This document shows positions 1-5,383 of a stretch of 5,383 bases of DNA, piece after piece; positions within the stretch are counted from its first letter, which is position 1; each line of letters begins with the position of its first letter. This stretch comes from Actinomycetes bacterium (lineage in GTDB: Bacteria; Actinomycetota; Actinomycetes; Actinomycetales; Cellulomonadaceae), in assembly GCA_023412515.1 (NCBI GenBank), contig JAEYNO010000510.1, positions 1 through 5,383 on the forward strand, read 5' to 3'. The notes beneath the pieces were generated by a model. It ran no database searches. It worked only from the letters and a program-made list of their open reading frames with translations, and was not told where the DNA came from. The position numbers were made by a program, and so were the translations under genes.

Positions 1-13
1 GCCCGCGACCGGG

Positions 14-604
14 TCAGACGACGGCGCCGTCGTCGTCCGACGGGTCGCGGCGGTGCGGCATGCGCCACACCAGCACGGCCACGGCCGCGACGAACAGCCC
101 GACCGCGGTGCGCACGAGCAGCGGCGGCGCGTCGCGCCACGCGACGACGACCACCAGCAGGAACAGCGGCACGCCCACGGCGGCCGTCCAGGCGAGCGTC
201 AGCAGCGGATCGCCCCCGAGCACCGGCCCCGGGTCCTGCGGGACGAAGTGCTCGAGGTCGTCGACGTCGGCCTCGGCCGCGTCGTACTGCGACGTCCCGT
301 CCCAGTCCCGGCCGCTGAGCTCGGGCGGCAGGGCGGGGGCGTCGGCGCCCTGGTCGGCACGCGGCTCGTCGCGCGCCGCCGACCGCACGACGCGCGTGCC
401 CCGCGGCTCGTCGGGCACGTCGACGTCGCTCAGCCGTGCGACGAGCGAGGCCCACACCTCGTCGTCCGTGGGCTGCGTCGGTGCGTCGGCCGGGTCCGGC
501 GGCGCGGCGGAGCGGTCGTCGCCGGGGCCGGTGACGTCGTCCGCAGCGGGCTTCGCCGCGGCCGCGTCGTCGGCGCCGGCGTCGTCGTCGGGACGTGCGT
601 CCAT
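14..604 (-). CDS. Acidic two-TM membrane protein of unknown function
   Basis: Function is not recognised. The 196-residue product starts with a long, low-complexity, Asp/Ala/Pro-rich segment (about residues 1-130) that is strongly acidic and probably disordered. Within it, a short stretch around residues 49-60 (DEVWASLVARLSD) looks like an amphipathic helix. A juxtamembrane HFVPQDPGP motif (residues 119-127) precedes two hydrophobic segments, about 134-156 and 160-180, separated by only a few residues. The basic RMPHRR after the second segment suggests both ends face the cytoplasm, giving a membrane hairpin with a large acidic cytoplasmic tail. There is no signal peptide or catalytic motif. 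The ATG at 604 has no convincing Shine-Dalgarno sequence, but a TAGAGT hexamer is spaced exactly for transcription to begin at the start codon. The gene is divergent from the acyltransferase. The reading frame is convincing because of its hydrophobic C-terminus and fitting promoter; the role is open. Confidence 0.8.
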   Translation of the reverse strand: MDARPDDDAGADDAAAAKPAADDVTGPGDDRSAAPPDPADAPTQPTDDEVWASLVARLSDVDVPDEPRGTRVVRSAARDEPRADQGADAPALPPELSGRDWDGTSQYDAAEADVDDLEHFVPQDPGPVLGGDPLLTLAWTAAVGVPLFLLVVVVAWRDAPPLLVRTAVGLFVAAVAVLVWRMPHRRDPSDDDGAVV

Positions 605-610
605 GGGAGC

Positions 611-620
611 ACTCTAGAGT
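611..620. promoter_or_regulatory. Palindromic -10 element, possibly shared by divergent promoters
   Basis: ACTCTAGAGT is a perfect 10-bp palindrome, so each strand carries TAGAGT, a match to the TAnnnT pattern of group 1 sigma factor -10 elements. On the minus strand the hexamer spans 616 to 611 and occupies -12 to -7 relative to the A of the ATG at 604, the spacing expected for a leaderless mRNA. On the plus strand it spans 615-620 and would start transcription near 627, giving the acyltransferase a leader of about 50 nt. No good -35 box is visible on either side. A neighbouring dyad, GTCGG-AC-CCGAC (619-630), overlaps the end of the palindrome and could be an operator. Promoter function is inferred from sequence only. 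Confidence 0.5.
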
Positions 621-666
621 CGGACCCGACGTTCCGGCCTTCCGCGGTCGGCGCCGGACGGCGAGC

Positions 667-672
667 GAGGAG
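667..672 (+). promoter_or_regulatory. Ribosome binding site deciding a TTG start
   Basis: GAGGAG lies 5 nt upstream of the TTG at 678. The next candidate start, an ATG at 693, would be 20 nt from this site, too far for normal initiation. This supports TTG as the acyltransferase start. Confidence 0.7.
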
Positions 673-677
673 ACACG

Positions 678-1475
678 TTGTTCTACTGGTTGATGAAGCG
701 GGTGTTCGTCGGGCCGCTGCTGCGGCTGGTCTACCGCCCCTGGGTGCGCGGCGCCGAGCACGTGCCCGCCGAGGGCGGGGCGATCCTGGCGAGCAACCAC
801 CTGGCCGTCATCGACTCGTTCTTCCTGCCGCTCGCGCTCGACCGGGAGATCGTGTTCATCGGCAAGCAGGAGTACTTCACGGGTCGCGGGCTCAAGGGCC
901 GCATGACGGCCGGGTTCATGCGCGGGGTCGGCACGATCCCGGTGGACCGTGGCGGCGGCAAGGCGGGCGAGGCCGCGCTGCGCACGGGCCTGCGCCGCCT
1001 CTCGGAGGGGGGCCTGTTCGGGATCTACCCCGAGGGCACGCGCAGCCCCGACGGCCGGCTGTACCGCGGCAAGACCGGCGTCGCGCGCCTCGCGCTCGAG
1101 TCCGGCGCGCCCGTCGTCCCGGTGGCGATGGTCGGCACCGACGTCGCGCAGCCGATGGGACGACGCATCCCGAAGGTCATGCGCATCGGCATCGTCATCG
1201 GCGAGCCGCTCGACTTCTCGCGCTACCGCGGCATGGAGAACGACCGCTTCATCCTGCGGTCGGTCACCGACGAGATCATGTACGCGATCATGAGCCTGTC
1301 CGGCCAGGAGTACGTCGACGTGTACGCGGCCACGCAGAAGGCCCGTATCGCGACCGGGCACCCGGCCGCCGGCTCCGAAGCCGAGCGTCTGCCGGCCGCA
1401 CCGGGCGGCCGTCCGGCACCCGCTGTCCAGGTTCCGGTCCCGCCGGAGGACGAGGCCCCGACGTCAGTAGGATGA
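678..1475 (+). CDS. plsC: PlsC-type 1-acyl-sn-glycerol-3-phosphate acyltransferase
   Basis: This enzyme is predicted to transfer an acyl chain to lysophosphatidic acid, forming phosphatidic acid for phospholipid synthesis at the inner face of the membrane. The 265-residue protein has the four acyltransferase blocks in order. Block I is NHLAVID (residues 40-46), with the catalytic His41 and Asp46. Block II is GTIPVDR (85-91). Block III is YPEGTRSPDG (117-126), the glycerol-phosphate binding region. Block IV is GAPVVPVA (143-150). The hydrophobic/basic N-terminus suggests peripheral membrane association rather than a clear spanning helix. Residues from about 226 form a Pro/Ala-rich tail that is probably disordered and not part of the fold. 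The TTG start is chosen for its well-placed GAGGAG site. The family also includes acyltransferases with other lysolipid or mannolipid acceptors, so the fold is near certain but the acceptor is inferred. Confidence 0.9.
   Translation: MFYWLMKRVFVGPLLRLVYRPWVRGAEHVPAEGGAILASNHLAVIDSFFLPLALDREIVFIGKQEYFTGRGLKGRMTAGFMRGVGTIPVDRGGGKAGEAALRTGLRRLSEGGLFGIYPEGTRSPDGRLYRGKTGVARLALESGAPVVPVAMVGTDVAQPMGRRIPKVMRIGIVIGEPLDFSRYRGMENDRFILRSVTDEIMYAIMSLSGQEYVDVYAATQKARIATGHPAAGSEAERLPAAPGGRPAPAVQVPVPPEDEAPTSVG
1468..1473 (+). promoter_or_regulatory. Candidate -10 hexamer upstream of phosphofructokinase
   Basis: TAGGAT overlaps the last codons of the acyltransferase gene and fits the TAnnnT pattern. It is the only good match I see before the phosphofructokinase gene, where the gap is otherwise extremely GC-rich. 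Transcription would start near 1480 and leave a leader of about 190 nt containing the repeats described separately. No clear -35 box is present, so this is weak. Readthrough from the acyltransferase gene is the alternative. Confidence 0.25.
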
Positions 1476-1477
1476 CC

Positions 1478-1502
1478 CGGACCCGGACGCGCGCCGGGTC
1501 CG
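1478..1502 (+). terminator. GC-rich stem-loop after the acyltransferase gene
   Basis: A perfect 9-bp stem, CGGACCCGG (1478-1486) with CCGGGTCCG (1494-1502), encloses a 7-nt loop and begins 2 nt after the acyltransferase stop codon. There is no following T run. High-GC actinobacteria often have such tail-less hairpins at gene ends, so it may terminate, attenuate or stabilise the 3' end. It could also sit at the 5' end of a phosphofructokinase transcript if the 1468-1473 hexamer is a promoter. The structure is seen directly; the role is inferred. Confidence 0.45.
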
Positions 1503-1506
1503 TGCG

Positions 1507-1540
1507 CGTGCCGTCCCGCGGTGCGCCCGTGCCGTCCCGC
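1507..1540 (+). repeat. Two 13-bp direct repeats spaced 21 bp apart
   Basis: CGTGCCGTCCCGC occurs exactly at 1507-1519 and 1528-1540. The 21-bp period places both copies on the same face of the helix, as for paired protein-binding sites. A related string, GTGCGCCCGTGCC, occurs at 1521-1533 and again at 1627-1639. All lie in the phosphofructokinase leader. In such GC-rich DNA short repeats can arise by chance, so an operator role is only a possibility. Confidence 0.4.
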
Positions 1541-1659
1541 ACGCCCGCGCGGCCCGTCCGGAGGACCTCGGTCCCGGCCGTGCCTGCTCCACGGGCCCCA
1601 CGCTGGGCGCCGGCCGGGTGCACGCCGTGCGCCCGTGCCCGTCAGTGCTCGACCAACGA

Positions 1660-1665
1660 GAGGTG
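1660..1665 (+). promoter_or_regulatory. Ribosome binding site of phosphofructokinase
   Basis: GAGGTG matches the complement of the 16S rRNA 3' end and lies 6 nt before the ATG at 1672. It fixes that start over an in-frame GTG at 1618, which would add 18 residues not expected in this family. Confidence 0.75.
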
Positions 1666-1671
1666 TTTCCC

Positions 1672-2889
1672 ATGTCGGTCCGTCGCGTCGCCCTCCTGAC
1701 CGCCGGCGGTTTCGCTCCCTGCCTGTCGTCCGCCGTCGGCGGGCTCATCGAGCGCTACACGGAGATCGCCCCCGACGTCGAGATCATCGCCTACCAGCAC
1801 GGCTACCACGGCCTGCTGCTGGGCGAGAGCGTGACGATCACGCCCGAGGTCCGGGCCAAGGCCGGCGTCCTGCACCGCTTCGGCGGCTCGCCGATCGGCA
1901 ACTCGCGCGTCAAGCTCACCAACGCCGCCGACTGCGTCAAGCGCGGCCTGGTCGCCGAGGGCGAGGACCCGCTGAAGGTCGCCGCCGAGCGGCTCAAGGC
2001 CGACGGCGTCGACGTGCTGCACACCATCGGCGGCGACGACACCAACACGACGGCCGCCGACCTGGCCGCGTACCTGCACGAGAACGACTACGAGCTCACG
2101 GTCGTCGGCCTGCCCAAGACGATCGACAACGACGTGGTGCCGATCCGGCAGTCGCTCGGCGCGTGGACCGCGGCCGAGGAGGCCGCCGGCTTCGCCGCGA
2201 ACATCATCGGCGAGCACCGCTCGGGCCCGCGCATGCTCATCGTGCACGAGGTCATGGGTCGGCACTGCGGGTGGCTCACGGCCGCCGCGGCGTCCGAGTA
2301 CCGCAAGTGGCTCGACCAGCAGGAGTGGGTCCCGGGCATCGGCCTGTCGCGCGAGCGCTGGGACGTGCACGCCGTCTTCCTGCCCGAGCTCGCGCTCGAC
2401 ATCGACGCCGAGGCCGCGCGCCTGCGGACGATCATGGACGAGCAGGGCAACGTCAACATCTTCCTGTCGGAGGGTGCGGGCATGCACGAGATCGTCGAGC
2501 AGCTCGAGGCCGCCGGCGAGACCGTGCAGCGCGACCCGTTCGGCCACGTGAAGCTCGACACGATCAACCCGGGCCAGTGGTTCGCGAAGCAGTTCGCGGA
2601 GAAGCTCGGCGCCGAGAAGGTCATGGTCCAGAAGTCGGGCTACTACTCGCGCGCCGCAGCCGCGAACGCCGAGGACCTGCGCCTCATCAAGTCGATGACC
2701 GACCTGGCGGTCGAGTGCGCGCTGCGCGGCGAGTCCGGCGTCATCGGCCACGACGAGGAGAACGGCGACCGCCTGCGCGCGATCGAGTTCCCGCGCATCG
2801 CCGGCGGCAAGGCCTTCGACGTCACGCAGGGCTGGTTCGGCGAGCTCCTCGCCGACATCGGCCAGCCGCTCGTGCGGGCGAACCACTGA
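1672..2889 (+). CDS. pfp: Pyrophosphate-dependent 6-phosphofructokinase
   Basis: This enzyme is predicted to phosphorylate fructose-6-phosphate reversibly to fructose-1,6-bisphosphate, using PPi rather than ATP, in the cytoplasm. The 405-residue protein has an N-terminal TAGGFAPCLSSA loop (10-21), GGDDTN (120-125), PKTIDND (148-154), the substrate-binding MGRHCGW (195-201), SEGAG (266-270) and KSGYYSR (321-327). In ATP-using enzymes such as E. coli PfkA the second motif reads GGDGS and the third PGTIDND. Asp122 and Lys149 here are the substitutions that block ATP binding and mark PPi users. From memory, motifs and length match the characterised P. freudenreichii PPi enzyme (about 404 residues) closely, including the unusual Phe in the first loop. 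The start is fixed by GAGGTG 6 nt upstream. The stop codon overlaps the DAHP synthase start by one base, so the two are probably co-translated. Phosphoryl donor choice is inferred from these residues. Confidence 0.95.
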   Translation: MSVRRVALLTAGGFAPCLSSAVGGLIERYTEIAPDVEIIAYQHGYHGLLLGESVTITPEVRAKAGVLHRFGGSPIGNSRVKLTNAADCVKRGLVAEGEDPLKVAAERLKADGVDVLHTIGGDDTNTTAADLAAYLHENDYELTVVGLPKTIDNDVVPIRQSLGAWTAAEEAAGFAANIIGEHRSGPRMLIVHEVMGRHCGWLTAAAASEYRKWLDQQEWVPGIGLSRERWDVHAVFLPELALDIDAEAARLRTIMDEQGNVNIFLSEGAGMHEIVEQLEAAGETVQRDPFGHVKLDTINPGQWFAKQFAEKLGAEKVMVQKSGYYSRAAAANAEDLRLIKSMTDLAVECALRGESGVIGHDEENGDRLRAIEFPRIAGGKAFDVTQGWFGELLADIGQPLVRANH

Positions 2890-4241
2890 TGAGCGTCGAG
2901 CCGGACCCGCAGGTCGTCGCGGGGCTCGACGCGTGGGAGCAGCTGCCCGCGGGTCAGCAGCCGCACTGGCCGGACGCGGCGCAGGTGCGTCGCGTCCGGG
3001 ACCGGCTCGCGACCCTGCCCCCGCTCGTGTTCGCCGGTGAGGCCGACGCGCTGCGGGCGCAGCTCGCGGCCGCGCAGCGCGGCGAGGCGTTCGTGCTGCA
3101 GGGCGGCGACTGCGCCGAGACGTTCGCCGAGGCGACGGCCGACAACATCCGCAACAAGATCAAGACGATCCTCCAGATGGCGGTCGTCCTGACCTACGGT
3201 GCGAGCCTGCCGGTCGTGAAGATGGGTCGCATGGCCGGGCAGTACGCCAAGCCCCGGTCGTCGGACGTCGAGGAGCGCGACGGCGTCACGCTGCCCGCGT
3301 TCCGCGGCGACATCATCAACGGCTTCGACTTCACGCCCGAGGCGCGCACGCCCGACCCGCAGCGGCTGCTCGAGGCGTACCACACGTCCGCCTCGACGCT
3401 GAACCTCATCCGGGCGTTCACGACCGGGGGCTTCGCGTCGCTGCTGCGCGTGCACGAGTGGAACCGGGGCTTCACGGCGAACCCGGCCTACTCGCGGTAC
3501 GAGGAGATCGCCGCCGAGATCGACCGCGCCATCCGCTTCATGGCGGCGTGCGGGGCCGACTTCGAGGCGCTGCGGACGGTCGACTTCTTCTCGGCGCACG
3601 AGGGGCTGCTGCTCGACTACGAACGTCCCCTCACGCGCATCGACTCGCGCACGGGGCTGCCGTACGACTGCTCGGCGCACTTCGTCTGGATCGGCGAGCG
3701 GACGCGGCAGCTCGACGCCGCGCACGTCGACTTCTTCTCGCGCGTGCAGAACCCGCTGGGCGTCAAGCTCGGCCCGACGTCGACGGGCGACGACGCGATC
3801 GCGCTCATCGACAGGCTGAACCCGACGGGGGAGCCGGGGCGTCTGACGTTCGTCACCCGCATGGGTGCGGGCAAGGTCCGCGACCTGCTGCCCGCGCTCG
3901 TCGAGGAGGTCACCGCCGACGGCCGCCCCGTGACGTGGGTCTGCGACCCGATGCACGGCAACGGCATCACGTCCGCGACGGGGTACAAGACCCGGCGGTT
4001 CAGCGACGTGATGGACGAGGTGGCCGGGTTCTTCGAGGTGCACCGCGCGCTGGGCACCGTCCCGGGCGGCCTGCACGTCGAGCTCACCGGTGACGACGTC
4101 ACCGAGGTGCTCGGCGGGACCGAGGAGATCGACGACGAGGGTCTGGCCCGCCGGTACGAGACGCTGGTCGACCCGCGCCTCAACCACCAGCAGTCGCTCG
4201 AGATGGCCTTCCAGGTCGTGGAGCTGCTGCGCCGGGCCTGA
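2889..4241 (+). CDS. aroG: Class II 3-deoxy-D-arabino-heptulosonate 7-phosphate (DAHP) synthase
   Basis: It condenses phosphoenolpyruvate with erythrose-4-phosphate, the first committed step of the shikimate pathway to aromatic amino acids. The 450-residue protein is of the plant/mycobacterial class II type. The likely metal ligands are Cys75 in LQGGDCAE, His356 in DPMHGN, Glu398 in HVELTG and Asp428 in VDPRLN. These correspond to Cys87, His369, Glu411 and Asp441 of the M. tuberculosis enzyme with a nearly constant 12-13 residue offset. Substrate-binding residues also line up: Arg114 and Lys121 in the GRMAGQYAKPRS segment, Glu270-Arg271 in GERTR, Lys293 in VKLGP and Arg324 in TRMG. The N-terminus is about 12 residues shorter than in M. 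tuberculosis, where that segment helps form a subunit interface. The ATG at 2889 lacks a strong Shine-Dalgarno site and overlaps the preceding TGA, pointing to translational coupling. Feedback control by aromatic amino acids is known in the family but not shown here. Confidence 0.97.
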   Translation: MSVEPDPQVVAGLDAWEQLPAGQQPHWPDAAQVRRVRDRLATLPPLVFAGEADALRAQLAAAQRGEAFVLQGGDCAETFAEATADNIRNKIKTILQMAVVLTYGASLPVVKMGRMAGQYAKPRSSDVEERDGVTLPAFRGDIINGFDFTPEARTPDPQRLLEAYHTSASTLNLIRAFTTGGFASLLRVHEWNRGFTANPAYSRYEEIAAEIDRAIRFMAACGADFEALRTVDFFSAHEGLLLDYERPLTRIDSRTGLPYDCSAHFVWIGERTRQLDAAHVDFFSRVQNPLGVKLGPTSTGDDAIALIDRLNPTGEPGRLTFVTRMGAGKVRDLLPALVEEVTADGRPVTWVCDPMHGNGITSATGYKTRRFSDVMDEVAGFFEVHRALGTVPGGLHVELTGDDVTEVLGGTEEIDDEGLARRYETLVDPRLNHQQSLEMAFQVVELLRRA

Positions 4242-4257
4242 CCACGTCACCGGCGTG

Positions 4258-4299
4258 AGCCCCGCCCTCGATCGCCCGCGTGCGGTCGAGGGCGGGGTT
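4258..4299. terminator. Strong intrinsic terminator between convergent genes
   Basis: A perfect 12-bp stem, CCCCGCCCTCGA (4260-4271) with TCGAGGGCGGGG (4286-4297), can be extended outward (4258-4259 with 4298-4299) and inward (4272-4275 with 4282-4285) to about 18 pairs, including two G-U wobbles, around a 6-nt loop. TTT follows on the plus strand. It starts 16 nt after the DAHP synthase stop. The symmetric stem could also stop the convergent PASTA gene, although no T run follows on the minus strand. Confidence 0.85.
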
Positions 4300-4335
4300 T
4301 CGTCCTGCTCCCGAGCGCGACGTGAGGGCCGACGT

Positions 4336-4355
4336 CGGCCGGAGACGACCGGCCG
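4336..4355. terminator. Second hairpin, nearest the PASTA gene end
   Basis: CGGCCGG (4336-4342) and CCGGCCG (4349-4355) form a perfect 7-bp stem with a 6-nt loop. On the minus strand it lies 27 nt past the stop codon of the PASTA gene, a plausible place for a tail-less terminator. It overlaps a 14-bp palindrome, GGCCGACGTCGGCC (4327-4340), which offers a competing fold. There is no T run, so termination is uncertain. Confidence 0.4.
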
Positions 4356-4382
4356 GAGCGCGACGCACCGGACGCGTCCCGC

Positions 4383-5383
4383 TCAGACGACCGTCAGCGT
4401 GATCTCCGTGCCCTTGCGCACCTGGTCGCCCGTGGGCACGCTCTGCGAGCGCACCGTGCCGAACAGGCCGCCGAGCACGTTCTCGCGCTTGGCGGTGAGG
4501 CCCAGCGCCTCCAGCTCGGCCTTCGCCTTGTCGAACTGCTTGCCGGTGAGGTTCGGCATCGCGACGGTCTCCGGCCCCTTGGAGACCTTGACCGTCACGA
4601 CGTCGCCGCGGTGCGCCGTCGTCCCGGGCGCGGGTGACTGCTCGACGATCCGGCCCGCCGGGACGGAGTCGTGGAAGACCTCCTCGCCGACCTCGACCCC
4701 CAGCGCGTCGGGTGCCAGCTGCTCCTGCGCCTGCTCGACGGTGATGTTGACGACCGACGTGACCGACACCGGGGCCGGGCCGTCGGACAGCACGAGGAGC
4801 ACGGTCGCGCCGCGCTCGACCTGAGCACCGGGTTCGGCGGGGGAGCCGTCCGGGAGCGCTGCGCTGAGCACCGATCCCTTGGGGGCCTCGTCGTCGTGCA
4901 TGGCCGGGCCGTAGTCGACCTCGAGGTCGGCGGCCTCGAGCGCGGCCTGCGCGTCCGACTGCATCGCGCCGACCACGCCGTCCGGCACGGCCACCAGGTC
5001 GGGCCCGCGCGACACCGTGTAGGCGACGACACCGTCCTTGCGGACCCGCTCGCCCGGACCGGGATCCGTCGAGACGACGGATCCGGCGGGGACCTCGGGG
5101 TCGAAGGCGTCGGACCGCGTGTGCTCGAGGCCCGCGGCGTCCAGCGTGGCGACGGCGTCCTCCGCGGTCGCACCGACGACCGGCGGCACCTGCGTGTAGG
5201 CGCCGGGGCCGACCTCGAGGTACCACCAGGTGCCGCCACCGAGCAGCGCCAGCAGACCCACGAGGGCGGCGATCAGCGGCCAGCGGCGGCGGCGCGCGGG
5301 CGGCGCCGGCGGCGCGGGCGGCGGTGCCGGGACCGACATCGGCGACGCTTCCTCGGTGACGACCGGCGGCGGCGGCTCCGGTG
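4383..5383 (-). CDS. PASTA-repeat membrane protein, probable Ser/Thr kinase C-terminus (5' end missing)
   Basis: The frame stays open to the window edge, so the gene is partial. Before the first Met in the window (5339) the frame reads PEPPPPVVTEEASP. With the Pro-rich stretch after it, this looks like a cytoplasmic juxtamembrane linker, not a true N-terminus. RRRRW then precedes one transmembrane segment (about 5282-5220), which puts the rest outside the cell. Four PASTA repeats follow at about 5192-5004, 4997-4779, 4772-4575 and 4568-4386; three end in a (S)xGP boundary and the last runs to the stop. The third is divergent, starting VSVTSVVNIT rather than the usual VPxVxG. PASTA domains bind peptidoglycan fragments or lipid II, and this Pro-rich linker, TM and PASTA layout is typical of PknB/Stk-type kinases that control growth and cell wall synthesis. 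The kinase domain is inferred, not seen. A kinase-less PASTA protein is the alternative. Confidence 0.88.
   Translation of the reverse strand, partial: PEPPPPVVTEEASPMSVPAPPPAPPAPPARRRRWPLIAALVGLLALLGGGTWWYLEVGPGAYTQVPPVVGATAEDAVATLDAAGLEHTRSDAFDPEVPAGSVVSTDPGPGERVRKDGVVAYTVSRGPDLVAVPDGVVGAMQSDAQAALEAADLEVDYGPAMHDDEAPKGSVLSAALPDGSPAEPGAQVERGATVLLVLSDGPAPVSVTSVVNITVEQAQEQLAPDALGVEVGEEVFHDSVPAGRIVEQSPAPGTTAHRGDVVTVKVSKGPETVAMPNLTGKQFDKAKAELEALGLTAKRENVLGGLFGTVRSQSVPTGDQVRKGTEITLTVV

Noticed and set aside
610..635. ECF sigma-type promoter with GGAAC (minus strand, 635-631)
   Set aside because: At the expected spacing the -10 reads GTG and does not fit the usual GTT/GTC; the TAGAGT element explains the start better.
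1618..1671. Upstream GTG start for phosphofructokinase adding 18 residues
   Set aside because: A good GAGGTG site lies 6 nt before the ATG at 1672, and family members begin with the short M-x-x-x-V-A-L-L-T-A-G-G pattern.
53..1699. Long plus-strand open frame of 548 codons
   Set aside because: It is Arg/Gly/Pro-rich, runs antisense to the membrane protein and out of frame through the acyltransferase, and shows no domain. It is typical GC-driven shadow coding.
1642..2886. Minus-strand open frame of 414 codons opposite phosphofructokinase
   Set aside because: It is antisense to a clear gene, Arg/Leu/Asp-rich, without recognisable motifs.
1521..2888. N-terminal extension of the DAHP synthase frame upstream of 2889
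   Set aside because: The frame happens to stay open through the phosphofructokinase gene but encodes Arg-rich filler. Homology to class II DAHP synthases begins right after the ATG at 2889.
2643..4250. Minus-strand open frame of 535 codons opposite DAHP synthase
   Set aside because: It is a composition shadow of a confidently identified gene and even crosses the phosphofructokinase/DAHP synthase junction.
4313..4365. Direct repeats GAGCGCGACG (4313-4322, 4356-4365) and GGCCGGAG (4337-4344, 4351-4358) as an attachment or mobile-element scar
   Set aside because: They are short, GC-rich and flank no insertion; both neighbouring genes are intact at this end.
1..5383. CRISPR array, tRNA, rRNA, insertion sequence or defence island
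   Set aside because: No regularly spaced repeats, cloverleaf-like sequence, transposase motif or terminal inverted repeats were seen; composition is uniform and the genes are housekeeping types.

Overview
The window is high-GC DNA with the codon habits of an actinobacterium: strong G/C third positions, few T runs, one TTG start and one apparently leaderless gene. The gene content fits this. It holds a 405-residue pyrophosphate-type phosphofructokinase closely resembling, from memory, the Propionibacterium freudenreichii enzyme, a class II (plant/mycobacterial-type) DAHP synthase, and a PASTA-repeat membrane protein of the Ser/Thr kinase type. A Cellulomonas-like or related Micrococcales genome is a reasonable guess, but the sequence does not prove the genus.

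Layout, left to right. (1) Positions 14-604, minus strand: a 196-residue acidic protein with two C-terminal membrane segments, function unknown. (2) Positions 605-677: a 73-bp divergent intergenic region with a 10-bp palindrome that carries a -10-like hexamer on each strand. (3) Positions 678-1475, plus: a PlsC-type acyltransferase. (4) Positions 1476-1671: a 196-bp gap with a GC-rich hairpin and short repeats. (5) Positions 1672-2889, plus: the PPi-dependent phosphofructokinase. (6) Positions 2889-4241, plus: class II DAHP synthase, overlapping the previous stop codon by one base. (7) Positions 4242-4382: a convergent intergenic region with a strong stem-loop terminator and a second hairpin. 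(8) Positions 4383 to the right edge, minus: the C-terminal part of a membrane protein with four PASTA repeats. Its reading frame stays open past the window edge, so it is most likely a PASTA Ser/Thr kinase whose catalytic domain lies outside.

How the genes relate. The phosphofructokinase and DAHP synthase are arranged for translational coupling. One sits at the fructose-6-phosphate/fructose-1,6-bisphosphate step and the other consumes PEP and erythrose-4-phosphate to start the shikimate pathway, so the pair links central carbon flux to aromatic amino acid synthesis. The acyltransferase supplies membrane phospholipid precursors. The order acyltransferase, then DAHP synthase on one strand, with a Ser/Thr kinase convergent to them, resembles the M. 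tuberculosis Rv2182c/aroG/pknL neighbourhood as I recall it, which suggests an old actinobacterial gene cluster.

I found no mobile element, CRISPR array, tRNA, rRNA or defence-type system. This looks like a conserved housekeeping region. The points most worth a second look are the one-base phosphofructokinase/DAHP synthase overlap, the symmetric -10 element with a predicted leaderless transcript, and the repeats in the phosphofructokinase leader.
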